From Actinacidiphila yanglinensis (GTDB lineage: Bacteria; Actinomycetota; Actinomycetes; Streptomycetales; Streptomycetaceae), in the NCBI RefSeq assembly GCF_900107965.1, contig NZ_FNVU01000008.1, forward strand, positions 186,001 through 250,000: a stretch of DNA of 64,000 bases, in the 5' to 3' direction. Below, in pieces: positions 33,078 through 40,148 of the stretch. Position 1 is the stretch's first letter; the number at the start of each line of letters is the position of its first letter. The notes below the pieces were generated by a model. That model was given only the letters and a program-made list of their open reading frames with translations, had not been told where the DNA came from and did not search any database. A program made the position numbers and the translations under genes.

Positions 33078-34898
33078 TCACGGCTGCCTTCCGTCGTCGA
33101 TCCAGCGGGCGAACGCGTCGATGCGGTCGGCAGGCCACGCCCCGTCGCAGGGCATGGTGCCGGCGCGCAGGCGCTGCAGGATCGCGTCGGCGTGCCGGCT
33201 GACGTCCTCGTGGGACCACAGGTCGAACACGAAGGTCATCGACTGCCGGTCCATCGACCGGAACAGGGGTTTGACGTGCTCGCCGAACCGCACCTGCTCG
33301 CCGTCGGCCGGCAGCGCCGGCGGCGGTCCGGTCTCCGCGGCGGGCGGGGCGAGCGCCGAGACGCGCGATCCGGGGGCGCCTGCCGCGGTGTGCCAGTCCC
33401 AGTGCGGCATCGGCATGTTCGGCGGCGGCGTGGCGCCGGTCTGGGAGTTCTCCACCGCCAGGCGGGAGCCCCACTCGATGTAGGCGCCGAAGGCGGAGCG
33501 GAACTCCGGGTCGTTGGGCAGGCCCGCCTCCTGGGCGGACCGCGTCAGCAACTGCACCCAGCGCGCCCGCTGTTCCTCGGTCAGGCCCTTCCCCACGTGC
33601 TGGGAGACCATCCGGGTGTACCCGCCGTACTCCTCGCTGTAGCGGGCGGGCCCGCCGAACACCTCGCCGAGCCACTTCGCCACGCGCTGCGGGTGGTCGG
33701 GGGACATCGTGGCGAACAGCGGTGCCAGCAGCGGGTCCTGGGGGACGTGCTTCTCGTAGAACAGGCGCGTCATCCGCTCCAGCGCCGGCAGGCCGCCGGC
33801 CCACTCGAAGACGGTGGGCCGGTGCTCGGCGTCCGGGGCCGGGTCACGGAAGCCGACGTACCAGTGCATGCCACTGCAGAACGGCTTGTTCTGCGACCGG
33901 CCGCAGCGGCACAGGGCGTAGTGCTCCAGGGAGGCGCCCTGGTTGCGCTCCACCGGCGCGCCGTCGGGCCGGACGAGCGGGACGGCGCCGGTGACGCGGT
34001 ACGGGCCGTCCTTGGTGACCTCGATCGCGGGCGGGCGGGTGCCGTGGTGATCGACGGTGTCGCGTGCCTCGGCCCCGTCGATCGCGAAGGACAGCGCACC
34101 TGACGGGCAGTCGCGGACCGCCCGCACGATCTCGTCCATGCGGCCCCCGCTGGGGGTGACGAAGGTGTCGCCCTGCTGGTGGAAGACCGTCGCGAGCCGG
34201 TCGGTGCAGTAGCCGGAGTGCTGGCACGTCCCCCGGTTGTCCAGGACGTCGACCTGCTGCCCGACATGCGTGTCCCGCCGGTCCGGAACCCGGTGGGGGT
34301 CCTTCGTCGAGGTGAAGCCGCTGGTGGCGTGGCTGCCGTCGCACAGCGGCTTGCGCGCGGAGGCGCCGCACCGGCACAGGGCCGTGGTCGGGGTGACCGC
34401 GACGGGCTCGCCGAGGTGGTCGGTGACGTCCTCGGCGTTGGTGACGAGGTAGGGCCCGTCGGGCACCGGGACGACCGCGGCCGGCAACCGCTCCTGGAGC
34501 CGGCGGAGTTCGGCCAGCCGCCGGGCCGCGGTGTCGCCGTCGCCCTGGGTACGGACCAGGTCCTGGAGGGCGGCGGCGGCCTCGACCAGTCCGGCGGGCG
34601 CCTCAGGGTGGGTCCGCAGCCGGGTCGCCTCCTGCGCCAGCGCCCACAGCCGCTCACCGGCGGCTGCCTCCGAAGGCGCCGCCGCTGCTGGGGACTTGGG
34701 GGGCTCGGGCGGCTCGTGGGGCGTCCCCGCCGGATCCGCCGGGAGCCGCTCCACCGCGGCCGACAGCGGCCGCAGCACGCTGGCGGTCAGCCGCTCCGCG
34801 TCGGCCCCCGTCAACGCGCCGGCCAGCGCGGTCGCCTCGTGCAGGAGCGCGGTGAGACTCCGCGGGCCGACGCCGGTGTCGGGACTGGACTCGGTCAA
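33078..34898 (-). CDS. CDGSH / 4Fe-4S mono-cluster / CDGSH / truncated globin multidomain protein
   Basis: A 606-residue protein with an unusual domain chain. Residues 1-150 are helical and Ala/Pro-rich. Then come a CDGSH iron-sulphur motif (CRCGASARKPLCDGSH, near 175), a YjdI-like Fe-S region (CQHSGYC and DCPSGALSF, 225-270), a second CDGSH-like motif (CRCGRSQNKPFCSGMH, near 335), and a group II truncated globin-like domain (MTRLFYEKHVPQDPLLAPLF to IEWGSRLAV, 375-495). The C-terminal region (525-606) contains LFRSMDRQSMTFVFDLW and TMPCDGAWP and is known as a separate small protein of unknown role. The start is TTG with AGGAGG six bases upstream. The divergent MarR gene shares its promoter region. 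A redox, NO or O2 sensing or detoxifying role is an inference from the domains. Confidence 0.85.
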   Translation of the reverse strand: MTESSPDTGVGPRSLTALLHEATALAGALTGADAERLTASVLRPLSAAVERLPADPAGTPHEPPEPPKSPAAAAPSEAAAGERLWALAQEATRLRTHPEAPAGLVEAAAALQDLVRTQGDGDTAARRLAELRRLQERLPAAVVPVPDGPYLVTNAEDVTDHLGEPVAVTPTTALCRCGASARKPLCDGSHATSGFTSTKDPHRVPDRRDTHVGQQVDVLDNRGTCQHSGYCTDRLATVFHQQGDTFVTPSGGRMDEIVRAVRDCPSGALSFAIDGAEARDTVDHHGTRPPAIEVTKDGPYRVTGAVPLVRPDGAPVERNQGASLEHYALCRCGRSQNKPFCSGMHWYVGFRDPAPDAEHRPTVFEWAGGLPALERMTRLFYEKHVPQDPLLAPLFATMSPDHPQRVAKWLGEVFGGPARYSEEYGGYTRMVSQHVGKGLTEEQRARWVQLLTRSAQEAGLPNDPEFRSAFGAYIEWGSRLAVENSQTGATPPPNMPMPHWDWHTAAGAPGSRVSALAPPAAETGPPPALPADGEQVRFGEHVKPLFRSMDRQSMTFVFDLWSHEDVSRHADAILQRLRAGTMPCDGAWPADRIDAFARWIDDGRQP

Positions 34899-34919
34899 CG
34901 GGTGCCTCCTGGCGTGCGC

Positions 34920-34967
34920 TTGCGGTCCAATGGAGCGGAGACTAGTTTATTTTAATGTGCAGGTAAA
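34920..34967. promoter_or_regulatory. Overlapping divergent promoters for the globin protein and MarR genes
   Basis: Plus strand: TTGCGG (34920-34925), 17 nt, TAGTTT (34943-34948). Minus strand: TTTACC (34967-34962), 17 nt, TAGTCT (34944-34939). The two −10 boxes share bases within ACTAGT, so only one polymerase can bind at a time. The region is AT-rich compared with its surroundings and is the natural place for MarR binding. Confidence 0.65.
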
Positions 34968-35532
34968 TGACTCCCCTTCAGCCGACAGCGATCATGTCGA
35001 CCGGGTCCAGGCGCAGTGGGCCGCCCACCAGCCCGACCTCGACACCTCCCCGATCGCGGTGATCGCCCGGCTCGGCCGCCTGCACGCGTACGTCGACTCG
35101 GGCCTGCACACGGTGTTCCGGCAGCACGGACTGACCCGGCAGAGCTGGGACATCCTGGCGAGCCTGGCCCGGGTCGGCCCGCCGCACCGAATGACCCCGA
35201 CCGACCTGCACCAGGCGCTGATGCGCACCGCCGGCGCGATCACCCACACCTTGCACCGGTTGGAGTACGCCGGGCTGGTGGAGCGCCTCCCCGACGAGCA
35301 CGACCGGCGCAGCCTGCTGGTCGGCCTCACCCCTGCCGGCGAGGCGCTGATCGCGCGGGTGGCGCCGCTGCACCTGGCCAACGAGCGGCGGATGCTGGAC
35401 GCGTTGGGCCCGGAGGAGCAGCAGGTCCTGGCCGGCCTCCTGCGGACCCTCCTGATCTCCTTCGAGAACGAGCAGCCCGTCCCCGACCCGGTGCGCTCCC
35501 CCGCCGCGCGCCCCCGCGTGACGGAGATCTGA
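34957..35532 (+). CDS. MarR family transcriptional regulator
   Basis: A 191-residue MarR protein. The winged helix runs from about residue 55 to 125 (RQSWDILASLARVGPPHRMTPTDLHQALMRTAGAITHTLHRLEYAGLVERLPDEHDRRSLLVGLT), including the D-x-R-S wing. No ribosome site precedes the candidate starts. The GTG at 34957 lies 8-9 nt after the −10 TAGTTT, so I infer a leaderless mRNA starting at this codon; an in-frame ATG at 34930 would lie upstream of the inferred transcription start. It is divergent from the Fe-S/globin gene, its likely target. Confidence 0.88.
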   Translation: MQVNDSPSADSDHVDRVQAQWAAHQPDLDTSPIAVIARLGRLHAYVDSGLHTVFRQHGLTRQSWDILASLARVGPPHRMTPTDLHQALMRTAGAITHTLHRLEYAGLVERLPDEHDRRSLLVGLTPAGEALIARVAPLHLANERRMLDALGPEEQQVLAGLLRTLLISFENEQPVPDPVRSPAARPRVTEI

Positions 35533-35590
35533 ACGGCCCCCGGCCGGAACCGATCCAAGATCCTCGGGGTCTCAGCAGGGAGGGGGAGGT

Positions 35591-35764
35591 ATGCCCATGC
35601 CAGGCAAAGCCGAGAACAGATCGTGGGTGCGGCTCGCGGCCCTGACCGTGGCGGCAGCGGTCCTTGCCGTGCTCGGTGTGCTCGTCGCGCACTCCGTGGA
35701 CACGCCACCCGGCGGGGAGCAGTGCGACCCGATGGGGCCGGCCTGGTCCGAGGCCTGCGACTGA
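35591..35764 (+). CDS. 57-residue membrane-anchored small protein
   Basis: A short frame: MPMPGKAENRSWVRLAALTV starts it, a hydrophobic segment spans about residues 14-34, and a polar tail with two Cys (EQCDPMGPAWSEACD) ends it. The ribosome site GGGAGGGGGAGGT is among the strongest in the window and lies directly upstream, which argues for real translation. The predicted topology is N-in with a short external Cys-containing tail, able to form a disulphide. It follows MarR by 58 nt on the same strand. No family is recognised. Confidence 0.65.
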   Translation: MPMPGKAENRSWVRLAALTVAAAVLAVLGVLVAHSVDTPPGGEQCDPMGPAWSEACD

Positions 35765-35802
35765 CCCGACCGGCGACCGGTGGCGACGGGGTGCCGCCCG
35801 CC

Positions 35803-35819
35803 GACGCCCGACGGGCGTC
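35803..35819. terminator. Small hairpin between converging genes
   Basis: GACGCCC (35803-35809) and GGGCGTC (35813-35819) form a 7-bp stem with a 3-nt loop between the small protein gene and the deaminase gene; its distal arm touches the deaminase stop codon. Confidence 0.5.
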
Positions 35820-36252
35820 AGGAGCGGTAGTACGTCTCGATGGGCACCCGGGCCGCCTCGAACAGCGCCGGTCCGTCCTGCGCCACCGCCGGCCAGGCGC
35901 CCGACTCCGGGTTGAGCTCGACGAGTTGTTCGGTGGACAGCGCGTAGACCACGCGCCCGAGGCCCGAGCGGACGATGCCGCCCGCGCACATCCCGCACGG
36001 CTGGCAGCTGGTGTACATGGTGGTGCGCGCGGCCGTCTGGGCGTCGAGTTCGCGGGCCGCCCAGCGGGCGAGCTTCAGCTCCGGGTGGGCGCTGATGTCG
36101 TTGTCGCGCCGGACGGTGTTGTGGGCCTCGACGAGGATCGCGCCGTCCGGTCCGGCCAGCAGCGAGCCGTAGGGGGCGTCTCCCAGGGTGACGGCGTCGG
36201 CCGCGATGGCGACGGCGCGCCGCAGCAGTTCCTCGTCGGTGGAGCTGATCAC
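35818..36252 (-). CDS. Nucleoside/nucleobase deaminase (CDA fold)
   Basis: A 144-residue zinc deaminase. The zinc and catalytic motifs are HPELKLA (in place of the usual HAE, near residue 55) and TSCQPCGMCAGG (PCxxC, near 80-90). Length and motif order match the guanine deaminase and tRNA-adenosine-deaminase-like group; the HPE form is common in nucleoside deaminases acting on free bases. It hydrolytically removes an amino group from a base. The GTG start at 36252 has GGAGGG seven bases upstream; the frame is open further but the upstream part is Arg-rich and non-conserved. It stands alone. Confidence 0.88.
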   Translation of the reverse strand: MISSTDEELLRRAVAIAADAVTLGDAPYGSLLAGPDGAILVEAHNTVRRDNDISAHPELKLARWAARELDAQTAARTTMYTSCQPCGMCAGGIVRSGLGRVVYALSTEQLVELNPESGAWPAVAQDGPALFEAARVPIETYYRS

Positions 36253-36388
36253 GATGGTGCCCTCCGCTCGGCGGCGACGGGCCCGCGCCCGTACACGTGA
36301 TCGCATCGTAGGGCGGCGGTCGCGGCGGCCGGCGCGCGAGGTCGGCGTCGGGCGCCGCCGGGGTGGGCTTGGTACGGGACCGGGCGCG

Positions 36389-36634
36389 TCAGGCGCAGGC
36401 GGTGCCGTCGTCGCGGGGGGTGACGCCGGGGCGGGTGTTCAGCTCCCACATGTGCGTGCACCGGGGGCACTGGAGGTGGACGACCGGACCCCGGTTCGAG
36501 ATCAGGTAGCGCCAGTGCTCGCCGCAGTTGCGGCGGTCGGCGCAGGTCGCGCAGTGGCGGTCGTCCTCGCAGACCGGGCAGGCCACCCAGGCGCGGCGGG
36601 CGGGGTCCGCCTGCGGGTCAATGGGCAGCGGCAC
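36389..36634 (-). CDS. Small zinc-ribbon-like protein
   Basis: An 81-residue protein with eight Cys among the central 45 residues: CPVC, CATC, a single C (NCGEH) and CPRC, arranged as one or two zinc ribbons, followed by THMWELNTRPGV. No catalytic domain is present, so a nucleic-acid or protein-binding role is plausible but unproven. The GTG start has GGAG seven bases upstream, and its first 17 bases overlap the end of the upstream 83-residue gene, indicating coupled expression. I do not recognise the family. Confidence 0.7.
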   Translation of the reverse strand: MPLPIDPQADPARRAWVACPVCEDDRHCATCADRRNCGEHWRYLISNRGPVVHLQCPRCTHMWELNTRPGVTPRDDGTACA

Positions 36635-36869
36635 GTCCGGGCTCCTCCCCTGGCAGCACGCCGGCCGCAACCAGCAGGTCGTAGGTGCGCTGCTGCTCGG
36701 CGTCCAGGCCGGAGTAGAGCAGGGCGTGTGCCTCGTCCTCACCGCGGAGGACGGCCACCGGGTCCCAGTCGGGCCCGAGCGCGGCCACGACCTCGGCCCG
36801 TCGCCGGGCTTCCTCGAAGGTCAGGTCGATCGCGAAGGGGGTGAGGCCGGGCGTGTTGTCCTGGTTCAT
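36618..36869 (-). CDS. Conserved-looking 83-residue protein
   Basis: An 83-residue soluble, acidic protein: MNQDNTPGLTPFAIDLTFEE begins it, then helix-rich segments (RRRAEVVAALGPDWDPVAVL, LDAEQQRTYDLLVAAGVLP). GGAAGT seven bases before the ATG supports the start. It overlaps the zinc-ribbon gene downstream by 17 nt, so the two form a small operon. No family is recognised and no motif suggests an activity. Confidence 0.65.
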   Translation of the reverse strand: MNQDNTPGLTPFAIDLTFEEARRRAEVVAALGPDWDPVAVLRGEDEAHALLYSGLDAEQQRTYDLLVAAGVLPGEEPGRAAAH

Positions 36870-37072
36870 GGCAAGACTTCCGATGTGCTGGCGTATCCCC
36901 TCCATCTGTACCAGGCACCCGCGGCGCGGGGAAGGTTCCCCTAAGTTCTCCGGAGAGCGTGACGGAGGGCCTACCACCCGGTTCGGGGGCGTGGTCCACC
37001 CGGATCGGCCACCCCGGGCGGGCCGTTGCCCGCCGCCCGGCCCGGAAGGGGGCGGTGCACACCACCCGGCAT

Positions 37073-37088
37073 TGTGACGCAGTTCACG
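37073..37088. promoter_or_regulatory. CRP/FNR-type binding site candidate
   Basis: TGTGA-N6-TCACG (37073-37088) differs at one base from the CRP-family consensus TGTGA-N6-TCACA. It lies about 77 nt before the acetyltransferase gene in a 295-nt gap (36870-37164) that has no other gene. Streptomycetes have a Crp protein with this type of site. Confidence 0.45.
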
Positions 37089-37164
37089 TGCGCCGACCGC
37101 CGCCCACCCCCGCCTCCCGCGCCGGGCGGGCGCCGCCGCGACCGCGGATCGGCAGCGTGAAAAG

Positions 37165-38187
37165 ATGGCAATCATGGACAATCTGGACAGCACGGGGCAG
37201 CTGAGCACCCGCCCGCTCGGCGGGGACGCCGTCCCTGCCTGGCTGGACCTCCACGAGGCGGTCGAGCGGGTGGACCGGGCTGGCGACCACGTCGATGCCG
37301 GGGAACTCCTCGACGTCCTGGACGACCCCAAGCTGGACGTCGCGCGCGACACCGTCGGGCTGTGGGACGGATCGCGCCTGGCCGCGTTCGCGGTGCTGCA
37401 CACACCGCACGGCGCGGTGGACGTCGCGCGCTTCCAGGGCGAGGCGACGGTCCACCCGCAGTGGCGGCGGCGCGGCATCGGGGTCCGGCTGGTCCGCTGG
37501 CTGGAGGGGCGCGCACGGGCCCGGCACACCGGGGACGCGACGCTGTCCGCGCTGCCGGGCGAGTTGCTGCTGGAGGGCAAGGCGGGCGACGCGGGGCTGC
37601 TGAAACTCACCGAGAAATGCGGCTTCACCGCCTGCCGCTGGTGGTTCGGGATGAAGCAGCCGGTGGGTGGGGACCGCCCGGAGGCCCGGCCCGCGCCGGA
37701 GGGCACCCGGCTGGTGACCTACGACGCGGCGTACGACGAGGCCGCCCGGCTCGCGCACAACGACGCGTTCCGCGACCACTGGAACTTCTCCAGCCTCGAC
37801 CGGACCGACTGGCGCACATGGGTCACCGGCGCCCGCTCGTTCCGGCCCGCGATGTCGCGGCTGCTGATGGCGGGCGACGAGGTGGCGGCCTACCTGCTGG
37901 CGGAGGAGAGCACCGCCGAGACCGCCGCCACGGGCAGCCGGGACTGCCATGTCGGCTACCTGGGCACGCGGCGCGCCTACCGCGGCCGGGGCGCGGCCCC
38001 GGCGCTGCTGGCCGACCTGCTGCGGGCGGCGGGCGGCGCCGGGTACGCCACGGCCTCGCTGACCGTGGACACGGCCAACCCGAGCGGCGCGCTCGGGTTC
38101 TACCGGCAGTTCGGGTTCGCGGTGGACCGCGAGTCCGTCACCTACGCGCGCGCCCTGGACGAGGCGGAGCAGGGGCTCAGGAGCTGA
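37165..38187 (+). CDS. GNAT N-acetyltransferase with two tandem domains
   Basis: A 340-residue protein with two GNAT folds. The first (about 20-165) contains GEATVHPQWRRRGIGVRLVRWL, the acetyl-CoA pyrophosphate loop (Q/R-x-x-G-x-G/A). The second (about 180-330) contains YLGTRRAYRGRGAAPALLADLL and the typical ending NPSGALGFYRQFGF. Tandem GNAT proteins of this length include mycothiol synthase (MshD), but the sequence is not close enough to call it that. The ribosome site is weak (GAAAAG), and a second ATG at 37174 is possible. Its 3' end overlaps the DUF5010 gene tail-to-tail by 11 nt. Confidence 0.87.
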   Translation: MAIMDNLDSTGQLSTRPLGGDAVPAWLDLHEAVERVDRAGDHVDAGELLDVLDDPKLDVARDTVGLWDGSRLAAFAVLHTPHGAVDVARFQGEATVHPQWRRRGIGVRLVRWLEGRARARHTGDATLSALPGELLLEGKAGDAGLLKLTEKCGFTACRWWFGMKQPVGGDRPEARPAPEGTRLVTYDAAYDEAARLAHNDAFRDHWNFSSLDRTDWRTWVTGARSFRPAMSRLLMAGDEVAAYLLAEESTAETAATGSRDCHVGYLGTRRAYRGRGAAPALLADLLRAAGGAGYATASLTVDTANPSGALGFYRQFGFAVDRESVTYARALDEAEQGLRS

Positions 38188-39802
38188 CGGCCTGCCACCA
38201 GTCCACGTTGAGGCCGCCGTTGGGGTACTCGATCCGGACCGTGTGGTAGGTGCCGGGCTTGAACTGGAAGGTGCCCGCGTCGACGGTCTGCCAGGTCTGC
38301 CAGCCGCCGGTGTCCGGCACGGTGAGGGTGGGACCGGCGACGCCGTCCACGACGAACCGCAGCTGCGTGCTGGGGTTGGGGGTGGCGACGCGCACCGTGA
38401 AGTCCTCGGTGTTCTGCAGGGGGACCTCGTTCCACTGCTCCCACTCGCCGGTGGCGACGAGGCCGACGTTCCAGCCGCCTCCGGTGTCGGTCGTGGTCTG
38501 CACGTCGAGGCCGTCCGCGCGGTAGACGCCGAAGTCGTTGCCGGAGGTGGTGTCGGAGACGGAGTCGGCGGTCTCCGCCTGGACGGTCAGCGTGCCGGGG
38601 AAGGGCGCCTTGGAGTAGCGGCGCAGGATGTTGATGTCCTGGCCCGGGTAGTCGCGCAGCGTGGTGGCATAGGGCGCGTCCTCGGTGCGCCACAGCGCCG
38701 CGTTCTCCAGCCAGTCGCTGAAGCCCTCGACCAGGGTGAGGGAGTCGTTCGCGCCGACGGTCGCGGCGAGGTCGTTCACGAGGGTCCGGCCGTGGTCCGG
38801 GTCGATCACCATGTTCGTGGAGCCGGTCACGAAGGAGAAGCCGGGCACCGTGGCACCGAAGGTGTGGCCGTTGAGCGTGGCGTTGGTGTACGCCGGGCTC
38901 GGCACGCCGAACCACGCGTCCTGGCCGTCCGCGACGGACGCCACCCCCGGATCGTTGGCGATCCACGACTGGTCGGTCACGAAGTACGGGTTCTCGCCGA
39001 ACTGCGCCTGCGCCTGGGTGCGGACGTAGGAGAGCATCGCCGCGGAGTTGCCGCCGCCCTGGTTGCTGAAGGCGAAGCTGTTGTCGGACCACAGGTAGAC
39101 CAGCGGGCGGCCGTCGACCTTGTAGAGCATGCTGCTCGGGACGGCCTGGAAGAACGCCTTGAGGTCGTCGTCCCACAGGTACTGGTAGCCGCCCTCCCCC
39201 GCGCCGGTCGTGTCGCTCATGTCGAACGGCGGGGAGTAGCCGCCGGTGTGGTGCTTGACCTGGTTCTTCTTGTCTGTCATCGACGCGGGGGTGTCGTCGA
39301 ACGCGGCGATCTTGAGCGTGCCGGCCGCTCCCGCCTGGTTGATGGCGGCCACGAGTTCGGTCAGCTCGCGCGGGTCGCCGCCGCCGTTGGGCACGGCGGA
39401 ACCGGGTACGAAGCCGCGGGTGTCGACCGCGACGAAGTCCACCCCGGCGGAGACCAGTTGCTCCACGCAGTTCAGCCAAAATTGGGAGCTGGGCTGGTCC
39501 GCCGCCTGGTACATCGGCAGGTTGTAGATGGTGCTGCCCTGGTTGGTGTACGGGCCGCCGGCGAGCGTGGAGGTCTCGAATCCGAAGGTCACGCCGAGGG
39601 CGCCGGTGTCCGCGGCGGCCCGGTGCGTGAGGGAGGTGCCGCCGTCGTCCACGACCACGGCGGGTGCGGCGGCCGAGGCCGCGGAGGCGGAGGCTGAGGC
39701 GGGGCCACCACCCAGCGCCGCAGGCGTGCCGACGGCAAGCGCCAGCGCCGCGCAGAGCAGCAGGATGCGGTGGGTGGGCCACGTTCCGGTGGGGCGCTGC
39801 AT
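38177..39802 (-). CDS. Secreted DUF5010-type glycosidase with C-terminal carbohydrate-binding domain
   Basis: A 541-residue secreted protein. The signal peptide covers residues 1-38 (hydrophobic RILLLCAALALAVG and an Ala/Ser-rich cleavage zone). The main domain (about 60-395) has LGVTFGFETSTLAGGPYTNQ, FVAVDTRGFVPG and YLWSDNSFAF and resembles DUF5010, a family related to glycoside hydrolases. Residues about 405-541 are a CBM6/35-like beta-sandwich (VQAETAD... NDFGVYRADGLDVQTT, PNGGLNVDWWQAV), which binds glycans. The substrate is unknown. The start is the first ATG before the signal sequence; a −35-like TTGACA lies upstream. Confidence 0.82.
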   Translation of the reverse strand: MQRPTGTWPTHRILLLCAALALAVGTPAALGGGPASASASAASAAAPAVVVDDGGTSLTHRAAADTGALGVTFGFETSTLAGGPYTNQGSTIYNLPMYQAADQPSSQFWLNCVEQLVSAGVDFVAVDTRGFVPGSAVPNGGGDPRELTELVAAINQAGAAGTLKIAAFDDTPASMTDKKNQVKHHTGGYSPPFDMSDTTGAGEGGYQYLWDDDLKAFFQAVPSSMLYKVDGRPLVYLWSDNSFAFSNQGGGNSAAMLSYVRTQAQAQFGENPYFVTDQSWIANDPGVASVADGQDAWFGVPSPAYTNATLNGHTFGATVPGFSFVTGSTNMVIDPDHGRTLVNDLAATVGANDSLTLVEGFSDWLENAALWRTEDAPYATTLRDYPGQDINILRRYSKAPFPGTLTVQAETADSVSDTTSGNDFGVYRADGLDVQTTTDTGGGWNVGLVATGEWEQWNEVPLQNTEDFTVRVATPNPSTQLRFVVDGVAGPTLTVPDTGGWQTWQTVDAGTFQFKPGTYHTVRIEYPNGGLNVDWWQAVSS

Positions 39803-40148
39803 GGCGTCACGGTCCCTTCGGGCCGTCCGCGTGGGGGCGGGCCGGCGCTACCGATGGTGGGGGGCAGTCGGTGGGGCGGGGCACGATACATCTGATGAAT
39901 CCGTGAGCGAAGCCCTCTCAAGTTCGGTTCTCTTCCGCTTCCTGTCAAGGATCCGGACCGGTCGGATCGCCGACAGCTCCGATGTCTTCTCGGCTCGTTC
40001 CCGGCTGGTGAGGGCTGCGGGTCTCCCGGGCGGCCGTCGCGGCGTCGCGCTTGCGGGCCTCCCGCCAGCCGTTACCGTTGAGGGACGAAAGCCCGCGGCA
40101 GGCGCGGCGGGCGGCCCCGGTCACCAGGCGCCATGAGGAGCACGGGCG
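39803..40148. other. Divergent intergenic region
   Basis: A 346-nt gap between the DUF5010 gene (minus) and the SpoIIE phosphatase gene (plus). On the minus strand TTGACA (39948-39943), 17 nt, GAACTT (39925-39920) is a plausible promoter for the glycosidase. Nothing else is identified apart from the GAGGAG ribosome site of the phosphatase gene near 40137. Confidence 0.5.

Noticed and set aside
37165-38187. Tandem GNAT gene considered as mycothiol synthase mshD
   Set aside because: Length and two-domain layout fit, but the substrate-binding segments of MshD could not be recognised.
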